NCBI GenBank assembly: GCA_035526505.1
Contig: DATLCF010000001.1
Span: 496,001-560,000 of the forward strand
DNA: 64,000 nucleotides
Direction of reading: 5' to 3'
Source of the DNA: DATLCF01 sp035526505
GTDB lineage: Bacteria; Patescibacteriota; Saccharimonadia; Saccharimonadales; UBA4665
Shown: positions 7,934 to 15,558 of the stretch, piece after piece
Numbering within the stretch: the first letter of the stretch is position 1
Layout: the number at the start of each line of letters is the position of its first letter
Program-made: the position numbers and the translations under genes
The notes under the pieces: model-generated
Told to the model about the DNA's origin: nothing
Databases searched by the model: none
The model's input: only the letters and a program-made list of their open reading frames with translations

Positions 7934-9271
7934 ATGCTTGATAGGTTAAAACACGTGAGCCACGCTGTTGCCGGCAAGGTTGCCGATAAGACGGCGATTA
8001 TGAATGCCAAGGTAGCGGCCAAAGATCAAAAGGCAGCCGACGAGCAGTATGTGGTGGGCCTGGATATTGGTACCGAATTTGTCAAGGCGCTGATTGGCCG
8101 CGTGGCTGGCGACCAAATTGAAATTATTGGTGTGGGCCGCGAACACCAGGGTTTAAGCGACATGCAGGCCGGCGCGATTGCCGACATTGCCCGCGTGGTC
8201 GAAAATTGCGACAAGGCGCTCAGCACTGCCGAACACCAGGCAAATGTAAGCGTCCGCAGTGCGGTTATCGGTATTGCCGGCGAGTTGGTAAAGGGCACAA
8301 CCACCACGGTGCGCGTCAGCCGCAAACAAGCCGACAAGCCGCTGGATTTGCTAGAAATAGAACGCATTATCAAACTGGTGCAGGGCCGGGCCGAGGCCAA
8401 AGCTAAAAAGCAGCTGGCCTGGGAATTGGGCGGCAAAGAGGTAGAAGTGCGCCTGGTTAATAGCGCGCTGGTAGGCATCGAAATTGACGGCTATAAGGTA
8501 ACCAACCCGGTGGGCTTTCAGGGCCGCGATGTGGTGGTGCAGCTATATACCGCCTTTGCCCCCATGATCCACATTGGTGCCCTGGAGCGCACGGCGCAGC
8601 AATTGGACCTTGACCTATTAGCAGTGGCGGCCGAGCCGTTTGCCGTGGCCCGTTCGGTTATTGGCAACGACACCAGCGCCAGTATGAATGCCATTTTAAT
8701 GGACGTGGGTGGCGGCACTACCGACATTGCTGTTATTAACGAAGGTGGCGTGCAAGGCACCAAAATGTTTGGTATTGGCGGCCGGGCCTATACCCGCGCA
8801 ATAGAGCGCGAGCTAAACACCGAATTTGCCACAGCCGAAAAGCTCAAGCTTAGCCTTAGCGACGACCACATCCCGCAAAACAAAAAAGCCGCTATTGAGG
8901 GCGCACTGCACAAGACCCTGGATGTGTGGATTAACGGCGTAGAATTAGCTTTGGGCGAATTTACCGACAAGCTGGACAATCTGCCTAATCATCTGCTGCT
9001 GTGCGGCGGCGGTTCCAGCCTGGATATGCTTATGGACAAGCTAGAGGAACCTAGCTGGCACAAGGAACTGCCCTTTACCCGTAAGCCCAAGGTACAGCAC
9101 ATTCACCCCCAGCAGGTAGCAGGCATTGTTGACAAAACTGGCCAGGTAACCGACCATACCTTCATTACCGCCATGGGACTGCTGCGTGTGGGACTAGACA
9201 CCTTGCAGTTCTCGGGCAGTGGTATAAACGATTCCATCCGCGAAAAAATTGACAAGATGTTGAGGGTATAA
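7934..9271 (+). CDS. FtsA/PilM-like actin-fold ATPase
   Basis: About 445 residues of the actin/Hsp70 superfamily in the FtsA/PilM branch. The phosphate-1 motif GLDIGTEFVKA lies near residue 42, the phosphate-2 motif DVGGGTTDIAVI near 258 and the adenosine motif LLCGGGSSL near 357. An SHS2-type insert sits between. FtsA tethers FtsZ to the membrane and PilM anchors the type IV pilus platform; the sequence alone does not separate them. The C-terminal segment SIREKIDKMLRV could form an amphipathic membrane helix, which favours FtsA. The next gene overlaps its stop codon by one base. Start at 7934 was chosen from the promoter position. Confidence 0.75.
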   Translation: MLDRLKHVSHAVAGKVADKTAIMNAKVAAKDQKAADEQYVVGLDIGTEFVKALIGRVAGDQIEIIGVGREHQGLSDMQAGAIADIARVVENCDKALSTAEHQANVSVRSAVIGIAGELVKGTTTTVRVSRKQADKPLDLLEIERIIKLVQGRAEAKAKKQLAWELGGKEVEVRLVNSALVGIEIDGYKVTNPVGFQGRDVVVQLYTAFAPMIHIGALERTAQQLDLDLLAVAAEPFAVARSVIGNDTSASMNAILMDVGGGTTDIAVINEGGVQGTKMFGIGGRAYTRAIERELNTEFATAEKLKLSLSDDHIPQNKKAAIEGALHKTLDVWINGVELALGEFTDKLDNLPNHLLLCGGGSSLDMLMDKLEEPSWHKELPFTRKPKVQHIHPQQVAGIVDKTGQVTDHTFITAMGLLRVGLDTLQFSGSGINDSIREKIDKMLRV

Positions 9272-10998
9272 TGAGCGCGCAGAACAATAACAAAGATGTC
9301 ATATATGTAGATATCGACGACGAAATTACCGGCCTGATCGACAAGGTCCGCAGTAGCGAACAAAAAATAGTTGCCCTGGTGCTGCCCAAGCGTGCCGCAG
9401 TGCTGCAAAGCATTGTTAACATGAAACTGCTCAAGCGCACTTCCGATGCCGCCAAAAAGCACATAGTATTAATCACCAGCGATCCGGGCCTTCTGCCGTT
9501 GGCCGGTACGGTTGGGTTGCATGTAGCCAAAACGCTGCAGTCCAAGCCAGAGATTCCGCCCGCGCCTGGCGCACCGATTGAACCAAGCGACGATATCGAC
9601 GACGCTTTGCAAGACGGGGATGATTCCGAAGCAGCCGAAACAGCAGCCGACCGCTCTAAGCCGGTTGGCGAACTAGCCAAAAGCGCGCCGGCTTCGGCCC
9701 TGATGCCCGACGACGAAGACGTTATCCAAATGGACGACGCCGACCTGGATGCCGGTTTGCCGCCAGCAGCTGCCCCTGGTAAGGCCAAGGGCAAGAACAA
9801 AAAGCTTAAAGTACCCAACTTTAACAAATTCCGCTTATTAATCATGCTGGGCGGTGCAGGCCTGGTGGGTCTGATTGTTCTGCTGTATGTGTGCATTGCT
9901 GTACTGCCCAAGGCTACCATTACCATCAAAACTGATAGCCAGGCGGTAAGCAGCAATATGGACTTGACGCTGGATACTGCAGCAACCACAGTCAAGGCCG
10001 ATGCCGGCGTGGTTCCGGCCCAAACCCAGCAAAGCCAAAAAACACTCACCCAGCAAGTAGAAGCCACTGGCCAGCGCAATGACGGTACCAAAGCATCCGG
10101 TTCAATAAAAATTTCTAACTGTAGCGACGCGGCTGTAGTTATTCCGGCCGGTACCGGCGCCACCAGCAGCAGCCTGACATTTATTACCCAGACAGCCATT
10201 GCGCTGGCAGCGGGCAATTTCGATTCGCACGGCAACTGTAAAAGCAGCGGCACCCATATTGGCAGTGTGGGCGTGACCGCCCAGCAAACCGGTGCGCAAT
10301 ATAACATTGGGGCCGGCACCTTTACCGTATCCGGCTTTAGCGGTGTGAGCGCATCGTCCAGTGATAGCATGAGTGGCGGTACAGACAAAATTACCAAGGT
10401 AATATCCAGTGCGGACATCGACAATGCCAAACAAAAAATTAGTGCCCAAGATACAAATGCGGTTAAGCAAGAGCTGCAAAAGGCACTGGCCGACAAGGGG
10501 CTGTATGCTATTACGGGCAGTCTGAATGCCGGCACCCCGGCCGTAACCAGCAGCGCCAATGTTGGCGACGCTGCCGACGCCGTGGCAGTAACTGAAAAAA
10601 TTACCTACACCATGTTTGGTGCTAAGCGCAGCGATTTGCAAAAAATCATCGAAAACGGCGTAAAAGACCAAATTGACACCAAAAAACAAAAGATTTTGGA
10701 CTACGGCCTGGATAAAGCCGTGTTTAATCTGCAAAACCAGCAGTCTGCCACTAATGCTATGGTTACTATGCAGGTGACTGCCGTGGCCGGATCTGACCTG
10801 GACACCGCTGCCCTTAAAAAACAAGTAGCTGGCAAAAAGGCTGCTGACGCCAAGGAACTTATAAAGGCAAACCCGGGGGTTACCGATGTGACGGTTACAT
10901 ACAGCCCGTTCTGGGTATCCGCAATTCCTAACCAGACCGGCAAAATAATCATTCAGGTAGAAAAACCAACGACTACTAATGTCAAATCAAAACAATAG
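9271..10998 (+). CDS. Large single-pass membrane protein, baseplate-J-like exported region
   Basis: A 575-residue protein whose ATG overlaps the FtsA-like stop (TAATG), so it is translationally coupled. The N-terminal 175 residues are cytoplasmic, starting with a DUF-like alpha/beta domain and continuing with an acidic linker. A membrane helix lies at about 189-213. The remaining 360 residues are outside, rich in T, S, A and G, with a pattern seen in proteins annotated as baseplate J/gp47-like (repeated GTKASGSIKI and QQTGAQYNIGAGT type strands). Coupling to an actin-fold ATPase suggests an envelope-spanning partner, possibly for pilus or division. The function is not known. Confidence 0.5.
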   Translation: MSAQNNNKDVIYVDIDDEITGLIDKVRSSEQKIVALVLPKRAAVLQSIVNMKLLKRTSDAAKKHIVLITSDPGLLPLAGTVGLHVAKTLQSKPEIPPAPGAPIEPSDDIDDALQDGDDSEAAETAADRSKPVGELAKSAPASALMPDDEDVIQMDDADLDAGLPPAAAPGKAKGKNKKLKVPNFNKFRLLIMLGGAGLVGLIVLLYVCIAVLPKATITIKTDSQAVSSNMDLTLDTAATTVKADAGVVPAQTQQSQKTLTQQVEATGQRNDGTKASGSIKISNCSDAAVVIPAGTGATSSSLTFITQTAIALAAGNFDSHGNCKSSGTHIGSVGVTAQQTGAQYNIGAGTFTVSGFSGVSASSSDSMSGGTDKITKVISSADIDNAKQKISAQDTNAVKQELQKALADKGLYAITGSLNAGTPAVTSSANVGDAADAVAVTEKITYTMFGAKRSDLQKIIENGVKDQIDTKKQKILDYGLDKAVFNLQNQQSATNAMVTMQVTAVAGSDLDTAALKKQVAGKKAADAKELIKANPGVTDVTVTYSPFWVSAIPNQTGKIIIQVEKPTTTNVKSKQ

Positions 10999-11407
10999 TT
11001 CGGTAATTGCTCTGGATATGGGCCAGAAGCGCATCGGCGTGGCCATAGCCTCGCTTGTTGCGCGCATCGCCCGGCCTCTGACCACCTTGCAACATACCGA
11101 GACAATAATTGATGACCTCAAACAGTTACTAGTCGAACACCAGGCTGCTGCGTTGGTGGTCGGCTTGCCGCGTGGGCTGGAGGGCCAGCACACTGCCCAG
11201 ACGGCAAGTGTGGAAGCGTTTGTGGCAACGCTTAAAAAACATATTGCCGTGCCGCTCTATTGGCAAGACGAAGCCGTCACCTCGCACCACGCCGAAACCG
11301 AGCTGGAGGCACGCAAAAAACCCTTTAGTAAAGGTGATATCGACGCCCTAGCCGCAACCTATATTTTGGAAGATTTTTTGCAAGAACTCCCCAAAGAGCT
11401 AAAATAA
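10979..11407 (+). CDS. ruvX: RuvX/YqgF Holliday junction resolvase-like nuclease
   Basis: A 142-residue RNase H-fold protein of the YqgF family, which processes the 5' end of pre-16S rRNA in E. coli and is often annotated as a Holliday junction resolvase. The signature ALDMGQKRIGVA carries the first catalytic Asp. VVGLPRGLEG and YWQDEAVTS give the second and third active-site strands, and DIDALAATYILEDFL matches the C-terminal helix. Length is typical. It overlaps the preceding gene by 20 bases and is followed 5 bases later by mltG, so the block is an operon. Confidence 0.92.
   Translation: MSNQNNSSVIALDMGQKRIGVAIASLVARIARPLTTLQHTETIIDDLKQLLVEHQAAALVVGLPRGLEGQHTAQTASVEAFVATLKKHIAVPLYWQDEAVTSHHAETELEARKKPFSKGDIDALAATYILEDFLQELPKELK
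11400..11405 (+). promoter_or_regulatory. Possible TAAAAT -10 box of mltG
   Basis: TAAAAT overlaps the last codons of ruvX and would start transcription one base before the mltG ATG. It could be chance, since the gene is also reachable by read-through. Confidence 0.3.
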
Positions 11408-11412
11408 GTCTC

Positions 11413-12459
11413 ATGCGATACACCAAACAGTCACCCAAACGCCGTTGGCCCCGCCGCGTATGTATAGTGGTAGTGGGCGGTATTTTGTTGGTCGTATTGG
11501 CCACAGCAGGCGTGCGGCATATGTATTTTGAAAACCTCAAACCAGTCAGTTCCAGCCAGGAGACCGTGCTTATTACGGTTAAAAAAGGCGCATCGGTAGA
11601 CGATATTGCCGACCAACTGCAACAGGCCGGGCTGATCCGCAGCGCCTGGGCCTTTAAGCTATACGTCAGCAACAAGGAGGCACGCAATGCCCTGCAAGCC
11701 GGTACCTACGGCTTTGAACCCAGCCAAAGCGCAGCCGAAATCGTAGCGCAGCTGACCCATGGCAAGGTGGCTACCGACCTGGTAACTATTCTGCCGGGCC
11801 AGCGTCTGGACAAAATCCGTAGTACGCTGATAAACGATGGCTTTAGCGAAGCGGACGTGGACAGCGCCCTTAACCCTGCCCAATATGCTGACAACCCGGC
11901 GTTGGTGGATAAGCCGGCCGGTGCCAATCTGGAGGGTTACCTGTATCCGGACTCATTCCAAAAAACAGCCGATACCACTGCCAAAGAGATTATTTTAGAG
12001 TCACTAAAAGAGATGCAAAATCATCTGACCCCCGACTTGCGAACTGCCTACGCCAATCAAGGGCTCAGCACCTACCAGGCTATCATTCTGGCATCAGTTG
12101 TCGAGCAAGAGGTATCCAAACAGACCGATCGCACAACCGTAGCCCAGGTATTCTTAAAACGTATGCGCATTGGCATGCCACTGGGTTCGGATGTGACCGC
12201 CTATTATGGCGCTGTTCTGGCCGGGCAAAAGCCCAGCACTACGTACGATTCGGCATATAACACATTGTTGCATAAGGGTCTGCCGCCTACACCTATCAGC
12301 AATGTCAGTACCAGCTCACTGCAAGCAGTGGCGCACCCGGCTGGTACTGACTGGTTATATTTTGTGACCGGCGATGACGGCGTCACGCATTTTTCCAAAA
12401 CCTTGGCCGATCACGAGGCCTTAACGGCCCAATACTGCCACAAACTGTGCGGCCAATAA
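11413..12459 (+). CDS. mltG: Endolytic murein transglycosylase MltG
   Basis: A 348-residue YceG-like protein. The N-terminus is basic with one membrane helix (about residues 15-33). A LysM-like subdomain follows (TVKKGASVDDIADQL). The catalytic glutamate is Glu231 in ILASVVEQEVSK, and the family motifs YPDSF and PTPISN are present. MltG cuts nascent peptidoglycan and helps end glycan strand growth at the outer face of the membrane. Its presence agrees with a peptidoglycan wall, together with the LysM-CHAP protein downstream. Confidence 0.95.
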   Translation: MRYTKQSPKRRWPRRVCIVVVGGILLVVLATAGVRHMYFENLKPVSSSQETVLITVKKGASVDDIADQLQQAGLIRSAWAFKLYVSNKEARNALQAGTYGFEPSQSAAEIVAQLTHGKVATDLVTILPGQRLDKIRSTLINDGFSEADVDSALNPAQYADNPALVDKPAGANLEGYLYPDSFQKTADTTAKEIILESLKEMQNHLTPDLRTAYANQGLSTYQAIILASVVEQEVSKQTDRTTVAQVFLKRMRIGMPLGSDVTAYYGAVLAGQKPSTTYDSAYNTLLHKGLPPTPISNVSTSSLQAVAHPAGTDWLYFVTGDDGVTHFSKTLADHEALTAQYCHKLCGQ

Positions 12460-12493
12460 GCCGGGCAAAATTGAAAAAAAGCCTATTTTTTGC

Positions 12494-12499
12494 TATACT
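12494..12499 (+). promoter_or_regulatory. TATACT -10 box upstream of the LysM-CHAP leader
   Basis: TATACT predicts transcription start near 12506, exactly where a base-paired leader begins. Confidence 0.5.
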
Positions 12500-12505
12500 T
12501 CACCC

Positions 12506-12629
12506 TGTAGCGCATACAATCCACCCCTGTTAACGAGATAACGACGCTACACTAATTTTTGGCTGCCCCCGTAATCCTACCTATAACCGGCAACCAAACA
12601 GGCGTAATAACTAACGCCGGGAGCATACT
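12506..12629 (+). ncRNA. Structured 5' leader of the LysM-CHAP gene, possible riboswitch
   Basis: The predicted transcript begins with TGTAGCG (12506-12512), which pairs with CGCTACA (12545-12551); inside lies a small hairpin GTTA/TAAC (12529-12532 and 12539-12542). Further on, GGCGT (12601-12605) pairs with ACGCC (12614-12618) just before a GGGAG ribosome binding site at 12619-12623. A long structured leader ahead of a wall hydrolase is the usual setting of the ydaO-type c-di-AMP riboswitch, but I cannot fit that consensus convincingly, so only a structured leader is claimed. Confidence 0.35.
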
Positions 12630-12713
12630 ATTAGCCACCCCACCACGCAAACGCTTGTCCAAAAAACACAGCAGGCCCGTAAGGTCCCGCTGTTTCGTCG
12701 TGTACGCCAGCAA

Positions 12714-13793
12714 GTGGTACGCCGTTTGGGTACGCGCCGCGCGGTCCGTTATAGCTTGCTAGGGCTGAATGTGCTGTTATTGGTGGGTGCTATTGTGTTT
12801 GTAACCCAAAACTCCCACTCGGGCGACGATGCTCAAGCAAACGCAGCCGCAGCTTCTAGCACAAATAAATCGACAACCGACCCACTGGACCAATTGTCTT
12901 CGGCCGACATTGCGGTGAATGCAGCGCTCATGGCCAGCATGCCCGAGACCACAGCTGTGGTCAACCAGGCTGACAGCGTTAGTGCCGAACTGGCTGTTAC
13001 GCCAGCTGGCAGTACCGTAGTATCCAAACCACAAGAAGTCACTACGGCGCTTAAAAGCCGTAAAGACATTCAAACCTATGCGATATTGCCCGGCGATACT
13101 GTTTCCAGTGTGGCTGCCAAGTTTGGCGTGACTTCAGATAGTATCCGCTGGTCAAACAATATTTCTGGTGATGCCCTGACCGCAGGCAACAAAATTACAA
13201 TCCCTCCGGTTACCGGCATCGTATATACCGTCAAAAGCGGCGATACGGCCGATAGTCTGGCCGCCAAGTACAAGACCAGCAAGGAGCAGATTATCGCCTA
13301 TAACGATGCCGAGATTAGCGGTATCTTCGCTGGCGAACAAATTATCATCCCCAACGGTCAGCAGCCTGTAGCCACCACGAGTGTGTACGCGGGCGCATTG
13401 GGCTATTTGGGGGGCAGCGCCACCTTTGGCGGCTATAACGGTTACGATTACGGTTACTGTACCTACTACGCCGCCAAACGGCGCGCCGAATTGGGTAACC
13501 CGGTACCCTCCAACCTGGGTAACGCCTATACTTGGGTATCGCGTGCCGGTGCCTTTGGTATCCCCACCGGTTCGGTGCCGCGCCCTGGGGCTGTAGCCAT
13601 GAAGCACAGCGGTTCGCCCGGCCACGTGGCTATTGTAGAGGTAGTAAATGACGATGGCAGTTTTTGGATTTCCGAAATGAACTCGTACGGACAAGTATCG
13701 ATGACTAATAGCACGCCCACCGGCGGTTGGGGCAGGGTGGATTGGAAGCTAATCCCGGCAAGCCTGGCAGGAACCTACGGATACATCTATTAA
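12714..13793 (+). CDS. Membrane-anchored LysM-CHAP peptidoglycan hydrolase
   Basis: A secreted or anchored cell-wall hydrolase of about 360 residues. A signal-anchor helix covers about residues 17-38. Two LysM domains follow (YAILPGDTVSSVAAKFGV near 122 and YTVKSGDTADSLAAKYK near 174), which bind glycan strands. A CHAP domain fills the C-terminal third, with Cys249 in YGYCTYYAAKRRAE and His304 in PGHVAIVE as the catalytic pair. CHAP enzymes are amidases or endopeptidases. The GTG at 12714 is the first ordinary start but has no ribosome site. The same frame is open from 12630, where an ATT stands 6 bases after GGGAG and would add 28 basic residues, so translation may begin there. Confidence 0.88.
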   Translation: MVRRLGTRRAVRYSLLGLNVLLLVGAIVFVTQNSHSGDDAQANAAAASSTNKSTTDPLDQLSSADIAVNAALMASMPETTAVVNQADSVSAELAVTPAGSTVVSKPQEVTTALKSRKDIQTYAILPGDTVSSVAAKFGVTSDSIRWSNNISGDALTAGNKITIPPVTGIVYTVKSGDTADSLAAKYKTSKEQIIAYNDAEISGIFAGEQIIIPNGQQPVATTSVYAGALGYLGGSATFGGYNGYDYGYCTYYAAKRRAELGNPVPSNLGNAYTWVSRAGAFGIPTGSVPRPGAVAMKHSGSPGHVAIVEVVNDDGSFWISEMNSYGQVSMTNSTPTGGWGRVDWKLIPASLAGTYGYIY

Positions 13794-13817
13794 CCTAAAT
13801 GATTGCTAACAATACTC

Positions 13818-15095
13818 ATGAACTTTATCGATAAAGCAACAGTATTAATTGCGGCAGGCAATGGTGGTAACGGCATTGTTAGCTTCAGGCACGAAAAATT
13901 TGTGGACCGTGGCGGGCCTGACGGCGGCGACGGCGGCGACGGCGGCAGTGTCGTTTTTGTGGCCAGCCGCAACCAAAACACTCTGGCTAGTTTTCGCTAC
14001 CAGAAGGAGTTAAAGGCACCGGACGGCACCGCCGGCGGCAAGACCCGCAAGCATGGCAAAAGCGGTGGTGACCTGCCAGTAGCCGTACCAGTGGGTACGA
14101 TAATAACAGATACGTCAGGCACCATTCTGGCCGATTTATTCGAAGACGGTATGCAGGCGGTGATTGCCAGGGGCGGCAAGGGCGGCTTTGGCAATGCACA
14201 CTTTGTATCATCCCGCCGCCAGGCGCCCCGTATTGCCGAAAAGGGCGAAGCCGGCCAAGCCCTGGAAGCCCAGCTGGAGCTAAAAATGATCGCTGATGTC
14301 GGCCTGGTAGGTCTGCCCAATGCCGGCAAATCTACGCTGCTAAGCGTTATTAGCAATGCGCAGCCCGAAATTGCCGATTACCCGTTTACCACCATCACGC
14401 CCAACTTGGGCGTTGTGGATGTGGACGGCGAAGCCAGCCTGCTATTTGCCGACATTCCCGGGTTAATCGAGGGCGCAGCCGCCGGCAAGGGCCTGGGCGA
14501 CGATTTTCTGCGCCATGTGGAACGCACTGCCGTGCTGCTGCACCTTATCGATGCTTACCAAGAAGATATAGCCGGCGCCTATAAAACCATTCAGGATGAA
14601 CTAAAAGCCTACAAGGTCGACTTATCCAAGCGCCCCCAGGTGGTTGTGTTAACCAAAATAGAGGGTTTGGACCAAGACATTGTTAAAGACCAACTGGCCA
14701 AGCTCAAAAAAGTCGTACCCGCTCGTACTACGCTATTGGCTATTTCGGCCCAATCCCACCAGGGCATTACTGAATTGCTGCGCAATGTGCGCCTGGTAGT
14801 GGAGCGCGAACGCGCTCGCCAGCAAAAGGTCAAACCCACGGCACCCACCGTACCGGTATTAACACTGTCTAACGACGACCTGGCCTGGCATGTCACCCGC
14901 GAAAAATACGGCTTTGTAATTAGTGGCCGCAAGATTGAAAAGTTTGCCGCCCGCACCGACTTTACTAGCGACGAAGGCCCCCGCCGCCTGCGCGACATTA
15001 TGAAAAAAATGGGTATTATGCACGAACTTGCCCGCCAACACGTTGCCGCTGGCGATCGCATTATCATTGCCAACTACGGTGAGCTAATCTACTAA
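13818..15095 (+). CDS. obgE: Obg family GTPase ObgE/CgtA
   Basis: A 425-residue ribosome-associated GTPase. The glycine-rich N-terminal Obg fold (residues 1-157) contains the repeated GGDGGDGG region. The G domain has its P-loop GLPNAGKS at 165-172, Walker B DIPGLIEGA, and the specificity motifs TKIE and SAQS. A C-terminal OCT-type domain follows the KVKPTAPTV linker (ending VAAGDRIIIANYGELIY). Obg proteins act in 50S subunit maturation and stress control. The ATG at 13818 matches the conserved Obg start MNFIDKA; a TTG 15 bases earlier is not supported. Confidence 0.96.
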   Translation: MNFIDKATVLIAAGNGGNGIVSFRHEKFVDRGGPDGGDGGDGGSVVFVASRNQNTLASFRYQKELKAPDGTAGGKTRKHGKSGGDLPVAVPVGTIITDTSGTILADLFEDGMQAVIARGGKGGFGNAHFVSSRRQAPRIAEKGEAGQALEAQLELKMIADVGLVGLPNAGKSTLLSVISNAQPEIADYPFTTITPNLGVVDVDGEASLLFADIPGLIEGAAAGKGLGDDFLRHVERTAVLLHLIDAYQEDIAGAYKTIQDELKAYKVDLSKRPQVVVLTKIEGLDQDIVKDQLAKLKKVVPARTTLLAISAQSHQGITELLRNVRLVVERERARQQKVKPTAPTVPVLTLSNDDLAWHVTREKYGFVISGRKIEKFAARTDFTSDEGPRRLRDIMKKMGIMHELARQHVAAGDRIIIANYGELIY

Positions 15096-15103
15096 AACAA
15101 CAT

Positions 15104-15131
15104 AAGCAATGTGACCAACATCACATTGCTT
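15104..15131 (+). terminator. Terminator hairpin after obgE
   Basis: Perfect 11-base-pair stem (15104-15114 with 15121-15131) and a 6-base loop followed by TTTATAAATATTTT. Its 3' arm also contains the TTGCTT that serves as -35 of the next gene. Confidence 0.75.
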
Positions 15132-15154
15132 TTATAAATATTTTATTGTATAAT
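15126..15154 (+). promoter_or_regulatory. Promoter of the 115-residue gene
   Basis: TTGCTT at 15126-15131, a 17-base spacer, and TATAAT at 15149-15154. Transcription would start near 15161 with a 19-base leader containing AGAGAG before the ATG. Confidence 0.6.
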
Positions 15155-15179
15155 TACCATTAGTAATAAGAGAGTTACT

Positions 15180-15527
15180 ATGGAATTTAAATTTGGTTCC
15201 CGCTCTACCCCTGAAAAAAAGCTATTAGCACGCGCCACACATTGCGCAGCCGCAATTATAGATTTAACCGCAAGTACAAAGGCCTACAATACGCCCAGAC
15301 TATGGCGCGCATACGACAAGGCAGCCAGCCGTTTTCTGCGCGAATTAGTTCATCAGCAACCCGGTCATCCATTGGCCGAAGATTGGCGAGGCGGTACATG
15401 GGACGGTCCTGCGGTGCAGCATGCTGCGCAAGAAGTCATCGCCCAGCAGGTTGCTGACCCCGAAACACAAGCAGCGCAAGTCGTCTTTGACGCTTCTCTG
15501 ATAGGAATAGTAGAAGGCCAACAGTAA
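15180..15527 (+). CDS. Hypothetical 115-residue protein
   Basis: A small, mostly helical soluble protein with no signal peptide or membrane helix. It has its own promoter and an AGAGAG ribosome site close to the ATG. I recognise no family. Alanine- and glutamine-rich helices and codon use like the neighbouring core genes argue for a real gene. No functional call is possible. Confidence 0.5.
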   Translation: MEFKFGSRSTPEKKLLARATHCAAAIIDLTASTKAYNTPRLWRAYDKAASRFLRELVHQQPGHPLAEDWRGGTWDGPAVQHAAQEVIAQQVADPETQAAQVVFDASLIGIVEGQQ

Positions 15528-15545
15528 GTTTATGGTTTAAGGTGT

Positions 15546-15551
15546 TACACT
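15546..15551 (+). promoter_or_regulatory. TACACT -10 box of the exonuclease I gene
   Basis: TACACT predicts a start one base before the ATG at 15559; no ribosome binding site is present. Confidence 0.45.
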
Positions 15552-15558
15552 GGTAGCA

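Noticed and set aside
9165..10559. A 464-codon minus-strand open frame
   Set aside because: It lies fully opposite the membrane protein gene at 9271, has no ribosome site or recognised domain, and arises from the GC-rich codon pattern of the real gene.
12559..12762. A 67-codon plus-strand frame in the LysM-CHAP leader
   Set aside because: It overlaps the structured leader and the extended hydrolase frame, has no ribosome site, and its composition is that of an out-of-frame read.
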